In this document: positions 45,780 through 57,095 of the stretch, piece after piece
Layout of the letters: each line of letters opens with the position of its first letter
Numbering within the stretch: the stretch's first letter is position 1
Assembly: GCA_944548615.1 (NCBI GenBank)
Contig: OX155965.1
Span: 23,087,756-23,151,755 of the forward strand
Reading direction: 5' to 3'
Length of the DNA stretch: 64,000 nt
Origin: Micropterix aruncella
Lineage: Eukaryota > Arthropoda > Insecta > Lepidoptera > Micropterigidae
Program-made: the position numbers and the translations under genes
The notes under the pieces: generated by a model
What the model saw: the letters and a program-made list of their open reading frames with translations, nothing else
Told to the model about the DNA's origin: nothing
The model's database searches: none

Positions 45780-46205
45780 GTACTAATATATTTTTTTGAA
45801 TTTACTTTATATAAAATAAAATAAGCCAATTGGTAGGAATCCCTATTCTTGGTATATTCAAATTCATTTTAGAAAATATGTGGTTTAATTAATTTTTATC
45901 CAGATTGACTATCTTTTTAAATTTTAAACTTATTTTGTGAAAACAGTTATTGATTGAATTTATAATTTAAAAAATAAATATTCTAAATCAAACAGAATTA
46001 TTGGATAATTTCACAAATTATTATGCAGCAATAAAATAATGAAAAAAATACAAATAGTAATAATATTTATCAATCATATAATAATAATATCAATCGCAAA
46101 TAGTCAGAATAAGAAATGACAATAATATAATAGAAAGAATAAAGAATAAATACAATAAAGAAATTCAAGAGAACTGAGAAAATCCGATATTGTTAAAACT
46201 CATAA
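45780..46205 (+). repeat. AT-rich dispersed repeat, second copy
   Basis: Homologous to 43650-44150 in the same orientation (GCCAATTGGTAGGAATCCCT, TTATTGGATAATTTCACAAA, then the AATAATA-rich tail). It ends directly at the TTAA-type element. Confidence 0.6.
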
Positions 46206-46213
46206 GGAGGTAA

Positions 46214-46883
46214 GGGGGGGAGCCTAGTTTAGAAAGCCAAAAAAACATGTTTTTTTTTAAACGAAGTTGAAATCTGATCATGAATCTTTTATATCAGTTT
46301 GATTAACATTTGAATGATACAAATATTTTATGTAATAGTAAAAAAACTATTTTTGAGATATTGAATTGCAAATGTTTCTACCGCTGCAGAAATGACGGTA
46401 TGTGCTTGCGCGCCGGGGTAATAGCGAGCAAAATTTTGTCTGAAACAACAAAAAAAATACATATGTATTTTCTAGATGAACTAAAAAAAATAACTGAAAA
46501 TTATCATTCAAAAAAAAAAAATACATCGATTTTCGTCCCAAAATTTTGCGTTTAACCAGTAAAAAAATATAAAGACATTTTTTCTTTTATGTTTGTTCAC
46601 TTCATATAGAAGATAATTTAATGTTCTTTAAATTTTTTTTTTTGAACGACTTGATTTGTCAATTTTTTTTTGTCACCTGCGCAATACTGCAAAATATGGT
46701 TTTGAGAAAAACGTGTTTAAAATTTTCTTTGAAGAAAAGTTGTAAGTTTCTTACACGTATGTACTGCAATCTGAGACTATCAGCTATTCCAGAGGTAAAC
46801 GATTATTGAATGGATTTTAACTTTGAGTTTTATTTTTTTAATGAAAAACACGTTTTTTTGCTCGTCTAAGCCAGGCTCCCCCC
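46214..46883. mobile_element. TTAA-flanked MITE, family T1, copy 2
   Basis: Starts GGGGGGGAGCCTAGTTTAGA and ends with CTAAGCCAGGCTCCCCCC before TTAA (46884-46887); the left side has GTAA instead of TTAA. The interior segment around AATGTTTCTACCGCTGCAGA is the reverse complement of the same segment in the 1.4-kb copy, so the two copies are in opposite orientation. Confidence 0.75.
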
Positions 46884-46964
46884 TTAATGCCATAAATTGG
46901 GCATTGCCATAAATTGGGCATGAATTAATGTTATAAATTGGGCATAAGCCATTTCGACATCCGA

Positions 46965-47400
46965 AATCTCTAATATCCGTCTATTCATCATTGATTAGAT
47001 CGGTTCTGGAGTATGGATCAGTGATATGGAATCCGCTTTACAGTCACAGCGCGATAGAATTGAACGAGTCCAAAAGAAATGCACTCGTATGCTATCGAAC
47101 AAATGTGACCTCAGAAATATTCTGAAAGGTTATGTAGAGCGGCTTTCTCACTTCAACCTAATAGACTTATAAACACGTAGGACTATAACTGACATAACCT
47201 GTCTCCATAAGCTTTTGCACAATCGACTAGACAGCCCAGCTAGTCTAGAAAAGTTCAATTTCGTGTGCCACCGCGACTAACGAGGAGCTCTCAAACATTT
47301 TCGGTTGTCACTTGCAATACCAACATCGGATCGAATAGACCTCTTGCCAGAATGTGTAGCGTTTTTGATTAATCGTGTATAGGATTAGATGTGTTTTATG
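46965..47400 (+). pseudogene. Non-LTR RT C-terminal fragment
   Basis: The plus strand reads LIRSVLEYGSVIWNPLYSHS; after a frame change RIERVQKKCTRMLSNKCDLR; then RLSHFNLIDL, a stop, RRTITDITCLHKLLHNRLDS and ASLEKFNF. LEYGS.IW.P......RIE.VQ...., followed by RR...D...L.KLLHN..D, is a common C-terminal pattern of non-LTR RTs. Two stops and a frameshift; the catalytic part is missing. Confidence 0.72.
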
Positions 47401-47404
47401 ATTC

Positions 47405-47919
47405 CATAAATATAATAAAAGATTTGATCATACCTAGCCTATCTCCTACTTTTTAAGATTTCACTAACTGCCATCCTAATGTACTGTATTATATCATATT
47501 ATATATAATAAATATTATTATCCAATTACTCATACTTCTATTTTGCTCTATCCAAATAACCTTATTAACAAATTATTTCTTTTCTTACCCTTATATTATT
47601 ATTAGCTTTATTTTTTTTTCTACTATCAACGTGTTCATGTTATTTCTATGTTAATGTGTAATGCAAGCATTGCAAACTATTCATAGGATAGTAAATTTGT
47701 TTCGTTTAAATATGTTTTTAAGATACTAGTATCATATATTTACTATCTGTAAGTTTGCTATAAAATAAAATAAAATAAAATAAATTAAGGATTTGGACAG
47801 AATCGAATATTAATATTATTGCTGAAATCATTATCATCATATCTCAGTCACTATCATTAATGCCATTGTCTTCCGAAGACGGTTTGAACTAGTTTGAAGG
47901 TGCCATCGACCTTCCTTCC
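47405..47919. other. AT-rich, no recognised gene
   Basis: Includes an (AAAAT)n tract at 47761-47785. Nothing else stands out. Confidence 0.5.
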
Positions 47920-48300
47920 GGGGTCCTCCCCTGCTCGATCCACGAGAGCGTCGCTCGTCGTCGCGACGCATCAGCATTCACGAGAGTGCATCCAATCGCA
48001 CTGGAATTAATTCAGCGGTGAATTCGATCGCGATATCGGCAATTAGCGTCTCGACCGCTAAATAATTTAACCGCCCGCCGCTCGTTTTCTTTAATTAGAC
48101 CATTTGAATTCTCGCTCCGCGGCAGAATCTCGCCGATGGCACCGACATTTTTTTCCTCGATTCTTTCAAAGGGGCCGATTGCGATGACGCGAAAGCGATT
48201 TGTCCGAACGAGGCGAAGAGTAATTACCATTGCGAATTATTTTACCATTTCCGATAAAGTCAATCAATTTCAAGCACTGCAATGAAGCCGCTGAGAATTC
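47920..48300. promoter_or_regulatory. Candidate non-transposon conserved segment
   Basis: Less AT-rich than both flanks, not repeated in the window, and dense in homeodomain-type cores (GCAATTAGCG, TTTAATTAGACC, GGAATTAATTC) and GATCGCGATATCG. There is no long open frame except a 72-codon minus one (48012-48230) without motifs. This texture is common in insect intergenic regulatory DNA, but nothing here proves function. Confidence 0.3.
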
Positions 48301-48671
48301 CCTCTGAGTAAATGATTTCCATTTTATATTCCTAAGATATCAAAAAAATAAAATATCACCTAATTATTATTTTTTTGTAATTTTTGGCCGCTAACATTTT
48401 TTATTTTATAAAATTATTCAATATCAAAAAAGATTTTGGCAAAAACAAAAATATAAAAAATGACATTCGTAAGGATTTTATCAATCCACTAGGTTGTATA
48501 ATTAATCTGTTCTTGGGTGATAGTATTTAAAACATAGTGAATTCACTTTTAATTTTTTTTTCTTTTATTCATTGAGATTGCATATTCATTCCAAAAAAAA
48601 TAATAGGCAAATATATTATTATATTAAGTAAATAAGATATATAAAAAGATAAATGAACAAATAAATATATT
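48301..48671. other. AT-rich, no recognised gene
   Basis: Low-complexity AT-rich sequence only. Confidence 0.5.
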
Positions 48672-48983
48672 AACAGTTTTTTATGAAATAATTCTGGTTT
48701 ATATATTTATCCATATATGTAGATGTATATTTCCGGAATTAACTCAATCAGACCTTTAACTTGATGATAAACACGATATATTTATATTAATTTATTGACA
48801 ATTGGACAAGTGGAAATTTAGATAATTACTTACTAATATATATTTTAACAGATATGGTACCCTATGACACTCGGGATGACATAACGATTCTAAAAATACT
48901 ACACACATCTAAATCGGTTCAAGCGTTTAGAAGTAATGGTGGAATAAAGAAACGGAAAACATACATAGATGAACCCTGAACAC
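48672..48983 (-). repeat. GTGTTCAGGG dispersed repeat, inverted copy
   Basis: Mirror of the units in the adjacent tandem array; the two GTGTTCAGGG ends face each other across about 130 bases. Confidence 0.78.
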
Positions 48984-49019
48984 ATACACTTCTTTTTTGT
49001 TGGGCAGTCGTGTAAAAAA

Positions 49020-50265
49020 TAGGTTTTCATCGACATGAATATGAAGATAGGTACACAATATGATTGATTATATAGCGTATTAGATTGATCAACGTCGTAC
49101 TATAATTTCGTGCGTCGTGTTCAGGGTTCATCTATGTATGTTTTCCATTTCTTTATTCCAACATAACTTCTAAACGCTCGAACCGATTTAGAAGTGTGTG
49201 ATATTGTTAGAATTGTTATGTCATCCTGAGTGTCATGCGGTATCTAAACTGTCCAAATGCCATATAAATACTTGTCTAAATGTATAAATGTAAATAAATT
49301 TAGTGTCAAATGATAGGTCTGATTGAGTACATTACGGAAATATATGGTACATCTGTTTATATGGATAAATGCATAAACCACAAATACTTTATAAAAGTAT
49401 TCATCTATGTATGTTTTCCATTTCTTTATTCCAACATAACTTCTAAACGCTCGAGCGCTCGATGAATATGAAGATAGGTACATAATATGATTGATTATAT
49501 AGCGTATTAGATTGATCAACGTCGTACTATAATTTCGTTCGTCGTGTTCAGGGTTCATCTATGTATGTTTTCCATTTCTTTATTCCAACATAACTTCTAA
49601 ACGCTCGAACCGATTTAGAAGTGTGTGATATTGTTAGAATTGTTATGTCATCCTGAGTGTCATGCGGTATCTAAACTGTCCAAATGCCATATAAATACTT
49701 GTCTAAATGTATAAATGTAAATAAATTTAGTGTCAAATGATAGGTCTGCTTGAGTACATTACAGAAATATATGGTACATCTGTTTATATGAATAAATGCA
49801 TAAACCACAAATACTTTATAAAAGTATTCATCTGTATGTTTTCCATTTCTTTATTCCAACATAACTTCTAAACGCTCGAACGCTCGATGAATATGAAGAT
49901 AGGTACATAATATGATTGATTATATAGCGTATTAGATTGATCAACGTCGTACTATAATTTTGTTCGTCGTGTTCAGGGTTCATCTATGTATGTTTTCCAT
50001 TTCTTTATTCCAACATAACTTCTAAACGCTCGAACCGATTTAGAAGTGTGTGATATTGTTAGAATTGTTATGTCATCCTGAGTGTCATGCAGTATCTAAA
50101 CTGTCCAAATGCCATATAAATACTTGTCTAAATGTATAAATGTAAATAAATTTATTGCCAAATGATAGGTCTGCTTGAGTACATTACGGAAATATATGGT
50201 ACATCTATTTATATGGATAAATACATAAACCACAAATACTTTATAAAAAACCGTAATAAAAATCA
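49020..50265 (+). repeat. Tandem array, unit about 426 bp
   Basis: Nearly identical units have GTGTTCAGGG at 49117, 49544 and 49969. Each includes the full dispersed repeat plus a spacer containing AGATAGGTACATAATATGAT and GATCAACGTCGTACTATAAT. Units differ at only a few positions, so the expansion is recent. The spacer carries a partial copy of the repeat start (TTCCATTTCTTTATTCCAAC). Confidence 0.9.
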
Positions 50266-50471
50266 GATATTTACTTGTTTATTTTTTTTAATGCATTTTC
50301 TTGTTATAAATTCTACCATATTAGCTCTTCCACTTGCACTGCGCTTGCATAGTCGTATCTCACTCGTATTCATTCACTTAATGCCATGTACTGTTTTGCA
50401 GTGTATAGTGAAAAGGTTCTGTTACAAAATATGTGTCAATATGTCAGGCCAGATTAAATAGAGGTACCTAC

Positions 50472-50591
50472 ATGGCCGCGACGGACACAACACCGCCGCC
50501 GTCTCGGAGCGGACCGTGGAAACCTCTCGTCCGTCGGGTTTTCCATACATGGAGGCATTTTGCGAGACCTTACATGGTCTTGGGTATTAAA
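50472..50591 (+). CDS. Unrecognised small ORF
   Basis: A 39-codon frame from an ATG at 50472 to a TAA, beginning MAATDTTPPPSRSGPWKPLV and then RRVFHTWRHFARP. It lies in an abrupt GC-rich patch within AT-rich DNA and may be an exon relic. I do not recognise it. Confidence 0.2.
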
Positions 50592-51042
50592 TAAGCCGCA
50601 CAGCTTCTCTGAGCTCGCGCGCGTGTATAAGATATTGCTTCGCCTTAGCACAACACCTACTGCCAAGTATATGAATCATTCATATACATATGTGCCGTCT
50701 AATTCCAAACTCCGTCAGATCCAGATTAGTCTATACAGTAGGATACATTTTCTGTTAATAATAAAGATTAATGTCATAAAGGACAATGGGCAAAAACGTA
50801 TGGGCGCTGGGCTTTGCTTTTCCAATAACAATAACGTATTTACCATTAGAAAGATCTATTTATCGAAAATATTTATGACTACTGCAATTTACCTCAATTA
50901 TGAACCATATCGGAGTGTTAAAGTTTGGAATCTTCCTAATTTTGGCGAATTACACGAAAACCCCAATTATTTATCTAAAATAAATAAAATACAAACGGAG
51001 CTGCCATGGAATTCACCGACCGAAGTCGGGTCCCTCATATAG
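50560..51042 (+). CDS. Unrecognised 160-codon frame
   Basis: The longest frame between the tandem array and the R2-like relic. Composition is Ile/Asn/Lys/Tyr-rich, as expected from AT-rich DNA, with no motif, signal peptide or repeat that I can identify. It overlaps the small GC-rich patch at its start. Probably chance, but unusually long for this window. Confidence 0.15.
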   Translation: MRDLTWSWVLNKPHSFSELARVYKILLRLSTTPTAKYMNHSYTYVPSNSKLRQIQISLYSRIHFLLIIKINVIKDNGQKRMGAGLCFSNNNNVFTIRKIYLSKIFMTTAIYLNYEPYRSVKVWNLPNFGELHENPNYLSKINKIQTELPWNSPTEVGSLI

Positions 51043-51134
51043 TGTTATTACACTTCTGAGGGGTGAGCAGTGGATTTCGGACTAACGACCGGCTGTGGTA
51101 AGTTTAAGACACCTGTCTTGCCACATATGAGCGT

Positions 51135-51960
51135 TCACCTTACCACCCATTCACTCCCCTTTCGAAGCCATAGAATTTGAGATGCGGAAATCGTGGTTTT
51201 AGATATTTTTTCTAAGAAGAAGTTGATTATTTTCCTGGAGAGACCAAGATCTTTAAAAAGGTGAAACAGAGATTTAGCTGGCAGGCCACGAGCGCCAACT
51301 TCCACCGCGTGAAGGTGAACAGTGAAGCCGTTCCGGGTGACGGCATTTGCGAGATCATGGTATTTATTTAATTTGTACTCGTGGTCTTTTGGGATATTTG
51401 ATTCCCATGGAACAGTTAATTCTACGATAAGGGCCATCTTCCGAGTTAGAGAGTAAAGAATTATATCTGGACGCAGGGCTGTGCATCCGAGACTTTCAGG
51501 GAATTTATACTGCTTAGAGACCGAATCGACCTCCAGAATCCAATCTGAAGCTTTCTCAATTATTGAGAAAGGTTTTGTAGTGAAATGTTTTTTGCCTTTA
51601 GAGCCATCCCGCACAAACTGTATTGGGGGTTTGGAGGGTACTGTCACACCCTTGTTGGCACGAGCCACTGAGAGGCTAATTACCTCGCGAATAACAGCAA
51701 GGACTTTGTCGTGGCGGTAAGTGTACCGTCCTTGATCCAGGGCCACCTAGCAGCCAGCTAGAATATGTCTAGCTGTGCAAGGGGTGTTGCTACAAAGGGG
51801 ACATGAACTATCCTTGGCATAGCTCCAATGAGCGAGGTTATTGGGGTCTGGAAGTGTATGCTAAAGGCATTTAAATAAAATTTCAGCATCTCTGGCGTCC
51901 AGTCATACAACATTACTTTCCAGTGCATTGGAGGAGGAATACAAAAGTCTCCAATTGTTG
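51135..51960 (-). pseudogene. R2-like retroelement C-terminus: zinc motif and nuclease
   Basis: On the minus strand the first block reads LKFYLNAF, then, after a frame change, LPDPNNLAHWSYAKDSSCPL and CSNTPCTARHILAGC, a stop, and then a 203-codon frame starting VALDQGRYTYRHDKVL. The CPLC...H....C group resembles the zinc motif before restriction-like endonuclease domains of site-specific or R2/HERO-type LINEs. Inside the 203-codon part, LRPDIILY (Asp at residue 94), LIVELTVPWE (Glu 109 and 115) and YKLNKYHDL (Lys 125/128) fit a PD-(D/E)xK-type active site. In the family this domain cuts the target. One stop and one frameshift; no RT upstream in the window. Confidence 0.6.
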
Positions 51961-52059
51961 TCCAATCAAAGATATAATAATAATCTAATATGTATTTTTA
52001 AAATATATATTTTTTAAAATATAGGCAAATAAATAGTATGACTATTTATTTGTTTATTT

Positions 52060-52515
52060 ACGCTCAAGACAAAGTTGTATAATCAGTGCGTGTTACCGGC
52101 TATGACGTATGCTTGTGAGACATGGACACTGACTGCTGGGATGATGGTGCAGCGTAACATGGAGCGAGTCATGCTCGGCATATCGTTGCACGATCGAGTC
52201 CAAAACGAGCTTATCAGACAGCGCACGAAGGTGGTCGACGTGTGTCAAAGAGTGGCCAAGCTGAAATGGGCTCGGGCCGGCCACTTGGCCCGACGACACG
52301 ACGAACGGTGGAGCAAGCGCGTTTTGGAGTGGAGACCCCCGGCTAGGCAGAAGAAGTGTGGGCAGACCGCCGGCCCGATCGTCCGATGACATCAAGGAGC
52401 CAGCTGGACCTGTTTGGATGAGGGAAACGGACAACCGATCCGGATGGAGAGTGATTGGAGAGGCGTATGCCCAACGGTGGGCGAATGCGCGCTGATGATG
52501 ATGAAGAAGAAGAAG
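52060..52515 (+). pseudogene. RTE-clade LINE, 3' end
   Basis: The plus strand reads LKTKLYNQCVLPAMTYACET with WTLTAGM, then NMERVMLGISLHDRV, then VAKLKWARAGHLARRHDERW and KRVLEWRPP; after one frameshift near 52380, SDDIKEPAGPVWMRE and GWRVIGEAYAQRWANAR end at the stop 52493-52495. This is the typical RTE C-terminus. The tail TGATGATGATGAAGAAGAAG is the short-repeat 3' end of RTE elements. The catalytic RT part is missing. Confidence 0.85.
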
Positions 52516-52519
52516 GCAA

Positions 52520-53442
52520 ATAAAAACATTAAAATCAACACCCTGTGATGGTGTTTTATCTCCTGTTACTACAAATCTTTACTTTTTTTCAATTTTATTT
52601 TTATTATGTAATCCTGAATAGTGCTTCTGTAAATTGTTGCCTAAAATTTAAAGCTAACTACTCCAACTTGGAAGAAAATGTCACTCTTTGTCCAACCAAG
52701 TATTCAAAATAAATACTTTGCTTAGTATAAAAAATATATAACTTAGATTTTTTAAAATATTTTTCTGATTTACTGTATGACTTGCCCTATCACCCGTGTC
52801 CGGCTTGACGTCGACTTCTGGGACTCCTGTATAGTTTGTACTCATATCGTATGTACTTTATAGTTTCGGGTATTCTGCGTCGGTTTTCGATTAAACAGTT
52901 AATAAAAATACAATGCCTGGATGTGTTCTAGGGGATATCAGATAATTAGCCATATTAATAGGATATAATCATTGACTACACTACACTTTATAGTCAATGA
53001 TATAACTCAGAAACGGCTTATAATTGAGATCAGTCGTTGTTGTAATAAATGTTCTTCATAAAGAGATCTTGTCATTGAGATAAGATTTACAGCTATTGGA
53101 AAAGTGGGCGCAAAATGCCTATTCTCTTTTATGCAATTTTTGGTAAGTAAAATTGCTATTGCATATTCATTTTAAAATATTAGATTGTGCCGGAAAATAG
53201 GATAATATTAGCTATATTATCCTATTTTCCGGTTTTGATATTCAAATTTGGATCTGGCGGGTTCTGTTTATGTAACACCATGGATACATGCATTCCAATA
53301 TAACACTGTGGATACCTCATTAATCTGAAACTTACTTAGTCTTGACAGATTTCCAAAGGACAAAAAGTGCAAAATTGTGGGTAAAGAGTAACACGCATAT
53401 TCTATTGTTATATAGTTGATAGTTGTCAGCTACTACGATCAT
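52520..53442. other. No recognised gene; two hairpins
   Basis: AT-rich. ATCATTGACTA near 52968 is mirrored by TAGTCAATGAT near 52993. A perfect hairpin follows at 53190-53232. AATAGGATAATAT-like words recur around both. Confidence 0.5.
53190..53232. repeat. Perfect 19-bp-arm hairpin
   Basis: CCGGAAAATAGGATAATAT, a five-base loop TAGCT, and its exact complement. Confidence 0.92.
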
Positions 53443-54113
53443 AGTTGTCAATTACTACGGGCGAACCTGCCACCCCAGGAATCTATAACGATATCAGATC
53501 ATTATTTCTCCCATGGAGTGAACGCAGAGACTTAGGGACCACCCTAACAGGTACGTGAGAGTCCAACGCCTTACCGCGTGGCACTGGGAAGTTAATCCAG
53601 CGGTCAGCCTCGCGCCCTCACTACCAGATTCGACCGGATTTCTCCGTCCTCCCGTTTGGTCACGAGTACGAAGTCGCTTGCACGGCCTTTACCTGTTGCT
53701 ATTCAGCGGTAATTCAGTTCGAGTTCATCGTGGACCATAGCGTTCTTTGTCCGTCTATACATACCACTTGGGATTGGGTGGCGAGCTAGTCGTTTCAAGA
53801 GTAGCTGACATTAGGTCAAAATCCACCACCGATTCTTAGGAAACGTATAAGATCGTTTCCAGACCTCTAAAGTTATTCTCCGGAGAGCACAGTCGATTGG
53901 CTGACGCCGCACCGTGCGCAAACCGCTCAGCAGCGCCCGAAGGACATCCCACAGGAGGACTGATCCACCTGCCGGCGCATAGGAAACGGAGTCCTTACCG
54001 GGTTCCGCCCTATTCGAGGAGGTTACTGGATAGGAGCTGAACCGTGAGTCGAGCCGACCAGAAATAATGAGCAGGTCTAAAAAACTCAATTGCACGAGAA
54101 CCATTAGCTTCCC
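53443..54113 (-). mobile_element. SINE-like retroposon copy F, diverged
   Basis: Same layout as copies A-E but about the most diverged. Sense is minus. The 5' end is GGGAAGCTAATGG, with B-box-like GGTTCAGCTCC near 54033-54043. The 3' terminal AGTTGTCAATTACTACGGGC (plus strand) is preceded by a second copy AGTTGTCAGCTACTACG, a duplication of the 3' end. A weak flanking similarity (53408-53419 and 54126-54137) is not convincing. Confidence 0.78.
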
Positions 54114-54339
54114 AAACACATCATATTATATCGTTAAATATAAGACAAAGTCTTTCTTAGAAAGGCAGACAGAAGACCGTAACAGGGTTGCAGGTCCTAC
54201 CTAAATAAAGAGCCTATTTTAACACGCTTTTATTAGTTTGACCTATATGTATGAATCTATCATCTTGCAAGTCGAATTTCAACCACTTCTGACCAGTCGT
54301 ATCAACATGAAACTTGGCAATTGTGCGTAGACAATACAA

Positions 54340-54725
54340 TAACATGGTACCATCGATCTGATCTGATCTGATGATGGAGGCGGAAAGTAGTCACAGGAAC
54401 TGCATAACCAAATAAAGTATCCGAGCCGTGTTTGGGCTTGTCGGAATCGAATTGAGATGTACCTACTCTGGTCATGAATGATTTCCAGGGTCTGATGAAA
54501 GCCGGAAGGTGACACCGGAATTCTATAGCGGAACAACGCATCTTAACCGTGTTTAGACTAGTTAGAATCGGCTTGAGATGTATTCTGGTCATAAATGGTT
54601 TCCAAGGTCTGATGACGAAACCGAAAGGTAGGCATTGGAACTCAATAACGGATAAATGAATGCTTGACGTATTTCGGCTTCTTGTCATCGTCTTGAGATG
54701 TACTCTAATCATGAATGATAAGATT
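54340..54725 (+). repeat. Tandem array, about 120 bp units
   Basis: Three diverged units share GAATCG..TTGAGATGTACTCT, GGTCATGAATGATTTCCAGG and GGTCTGATGAAAGCCG. It is unrelated in sequence to the arrays at 41-42 kb although the period is similar. Confidence 0.75.
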
Positions 54726-54948
54726 GTGATAAGACTAAAAGTACTTTTTAGTATTATCACGTTTTGTGATAAGACTAAAAAGTAAAAAATAGCGCTGTTT
54801 TTTCAAATCAAATCATTATAATGCTTCTCAGTCAAATATTTATATTGTTATGAAATATTATGTAACCAAACAAATGATAGAAAAAGCTCCCCACACTTTT
54901 ACACTCAAATAATATACAATAGTAACAATACTTACAAACATGGCTAAT

Positions 54949-55261
54949 GGGGCGCTCTAGACGATCAAGCATGCTTGTCAAGTATCGCGTCGCGGGCTGG
55001 GAAGGGATCGTGAACCGCAGGAAATATGCATTTTTTTTTTATATTTACCAAAAATGCCTAATTTTGTAGTTTATACCAGGGAATCACGTCATTCATCAAT
55101 CAATTACGTTTAATTAACCTGACTCCCTGGTATACAACTACAAAATTAGGCATTTTTGGTGAATATTCAAATATATATTTGCATATATCCTGCAGTTTAC
55201 GATCCCCTCCCAGCCCGCGACGCGAAGCTTGACAAGCATGCTTGATCGTCTAGAGAGCCCC
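54949..55261. mobile_element. Foldback MITE, family H1, copy 2
   Basis: The same arms as 10166-10477 (CTCTAGACGATCAAGCATGC and so on). The right side is followed by TTA; the left side reads TAAT, so the duplication is imperfect. Confidence 0.8.
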
Positions 55262-55398
55262 TTACACTGTGCCTTACGGCGTAAACAGTGATAGCGGTGG
55301 GTAATTATTTTTTGCTTGTTAGTGCAAAACTTACTAATGCGTGTTTTTTTAAGTTTTTGAAACTATTATATTATTATGCCTAGCACTGTTTCGCTTTA

Positions 55399-55715
55399 GG
55401 GACTCTCTAGACGATCAAGCATGCTTGTCAAGCATCGCGTCGCGGGCTGGGAAATGATCGGAAACCGCAGGAAATATGCAAATATTTTTTTTAATATTTA
55501 CCAAAAATGCCTAATTTTGTAGTTTTATTCCCGGGAGTCACGTCATTCATCAATCCTTTACGTCTAATTAACGTGACTCCCTAGTATAAACTACAAAATA
55601 AGGCATTTTTGGTAAACATAAAAAAAATATATTTGCACATTTCCTGCGGCTTACGATCACTTCCCAGCCCGCGACGCGATGCTTGACAAGCATGCTTGAA
55701 CGTCTAGAGAGCCCC
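55399..55715. mobile_element. Foldback MITE, family H1, copy 3
   Basis: GGGACTCTCTAGACGATCAA to the complementary right end, with TTA at 55396-55398 and 55716-55718. It is only 137 bases from copy 2. Confidence 0.82.
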
Positions 55716-55719
55716 TTAA

Positions 55720-57095
55720 CTCCCTATGGTAACTCTAATCGTGGCACGAAGTGTCTCGATATCGTGAAATCGAGAATTTGGCAAGCTCGGTTCGGAGAAT
55801 CATCCACGTCGCGGAGTGGTTTTTTTTTACAAAATCACGATCCGCGCTTTTGGCGACACGTCAGTGTATTTTGGTCGTTTTGTCCTGTTTGGAGAGAGCG
55901 CCGTGAACCCGGCAGAGCGCGGACCCAGACCCCACAAACTGATTTTTTTATAAGGACACGATGTGGAGATAACCCGAAACAAGTCGCTGAGAGCGACTGT
56001 ATTCGCGATTAAGGTAACGGGTATAGCCGCGCCGCAGTCATGTCTGAGTTCCGCATTCAATTCAATTTCAATTCAAGTTCAATTCCCCATTATAGAGTTC
56101 AAGGGGCAGCGACAAGAAAGTGCAAGAGTTTTGTAAAAGCTGATACTTTCAGATCAACTAGTATTTTGGCCGTAGAATGATGGAGTAGAGTCAGCGGGTC
56201 AGACTCCGGGACACCTGGCTCTGGCGTACATGAAATGTGTAGTTGTAATTAGTACTTCCAAAGTGTTCTGGAAAAGCTGAAAATTCACCAGTAGACAGTG
56301 GACGCAATACAGAACTCGAAACAAATGGTCAGACTTCTTGACAATATAATACCTGGCGTCAGCATTACTCCATATATGTCACAAAAATTAAGTCCATTAT
56401 ATTGCGCGCCATATTAGACTGATGCTTAATAAATAGTTACCGACAAATAAGTCGGTAATAGCACGGGTCGAATTATCAATTTACGACGACAAGAATATAA
56501 AACTTTTTTTTTTCTCGTCAGAACTGCTTTTAAGGGGACTACCTAATAATTATCTTTCAGAAAAATAACTAGTTATGATAAGTTGGGGTTAGGTGTTCAT
56601 AGTATTCGTTTTTTTAAACATATAAAATTATTTCTGCATTTCAAAATATACAAAATAATACCTAATAACATTGGTACATATTAAGCAGATTTGATAAAAA
56701 TATTATTATACATTCACATCATCATCATCCTTATCATCATCATCACCAACACATAAGAAAGGCAGTCTTACCATGTTTAATACAACTTATTTGAATTGTG
56801 TTTTATATTCTTTTGTTTCTTTCGCGTATTTGTCATAATATCACAATAGGATACGCGATACTAACATCCGGATAAATCTGTTATTATTTATGTTGATTCT
56901 CTATGCTTTCTTGAAGCGATATTATGTAGTACATATGTATCTGTAGATCCAGCAGTTGCACCACCGTATCTTTTTCGATATTTTTATATTTACCGGATAA
57001 CACTTCCATTTTGCCTTTGCTATCACATAATATGATTCCTTTTCCCTTGTAATGGACTTAAGGGCCTTTTTCCTTGTAATAGAAAAGGGCGTAAC
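55720..57095. other. No recognised gene
   Basis: A GC-richer, non-repeated part (55730-56060) has small frames on both strands without motifs, then AT-rich DNA with a (CAT)n-like patch at 56717-56752. Confidence 0.45.

Noticed and set aside
52093..52434. 113-codon minus frame over the RTE tail.
   Set aside because: Shadow of the plus-strand RTE coding sequence, which has clear family motifs.
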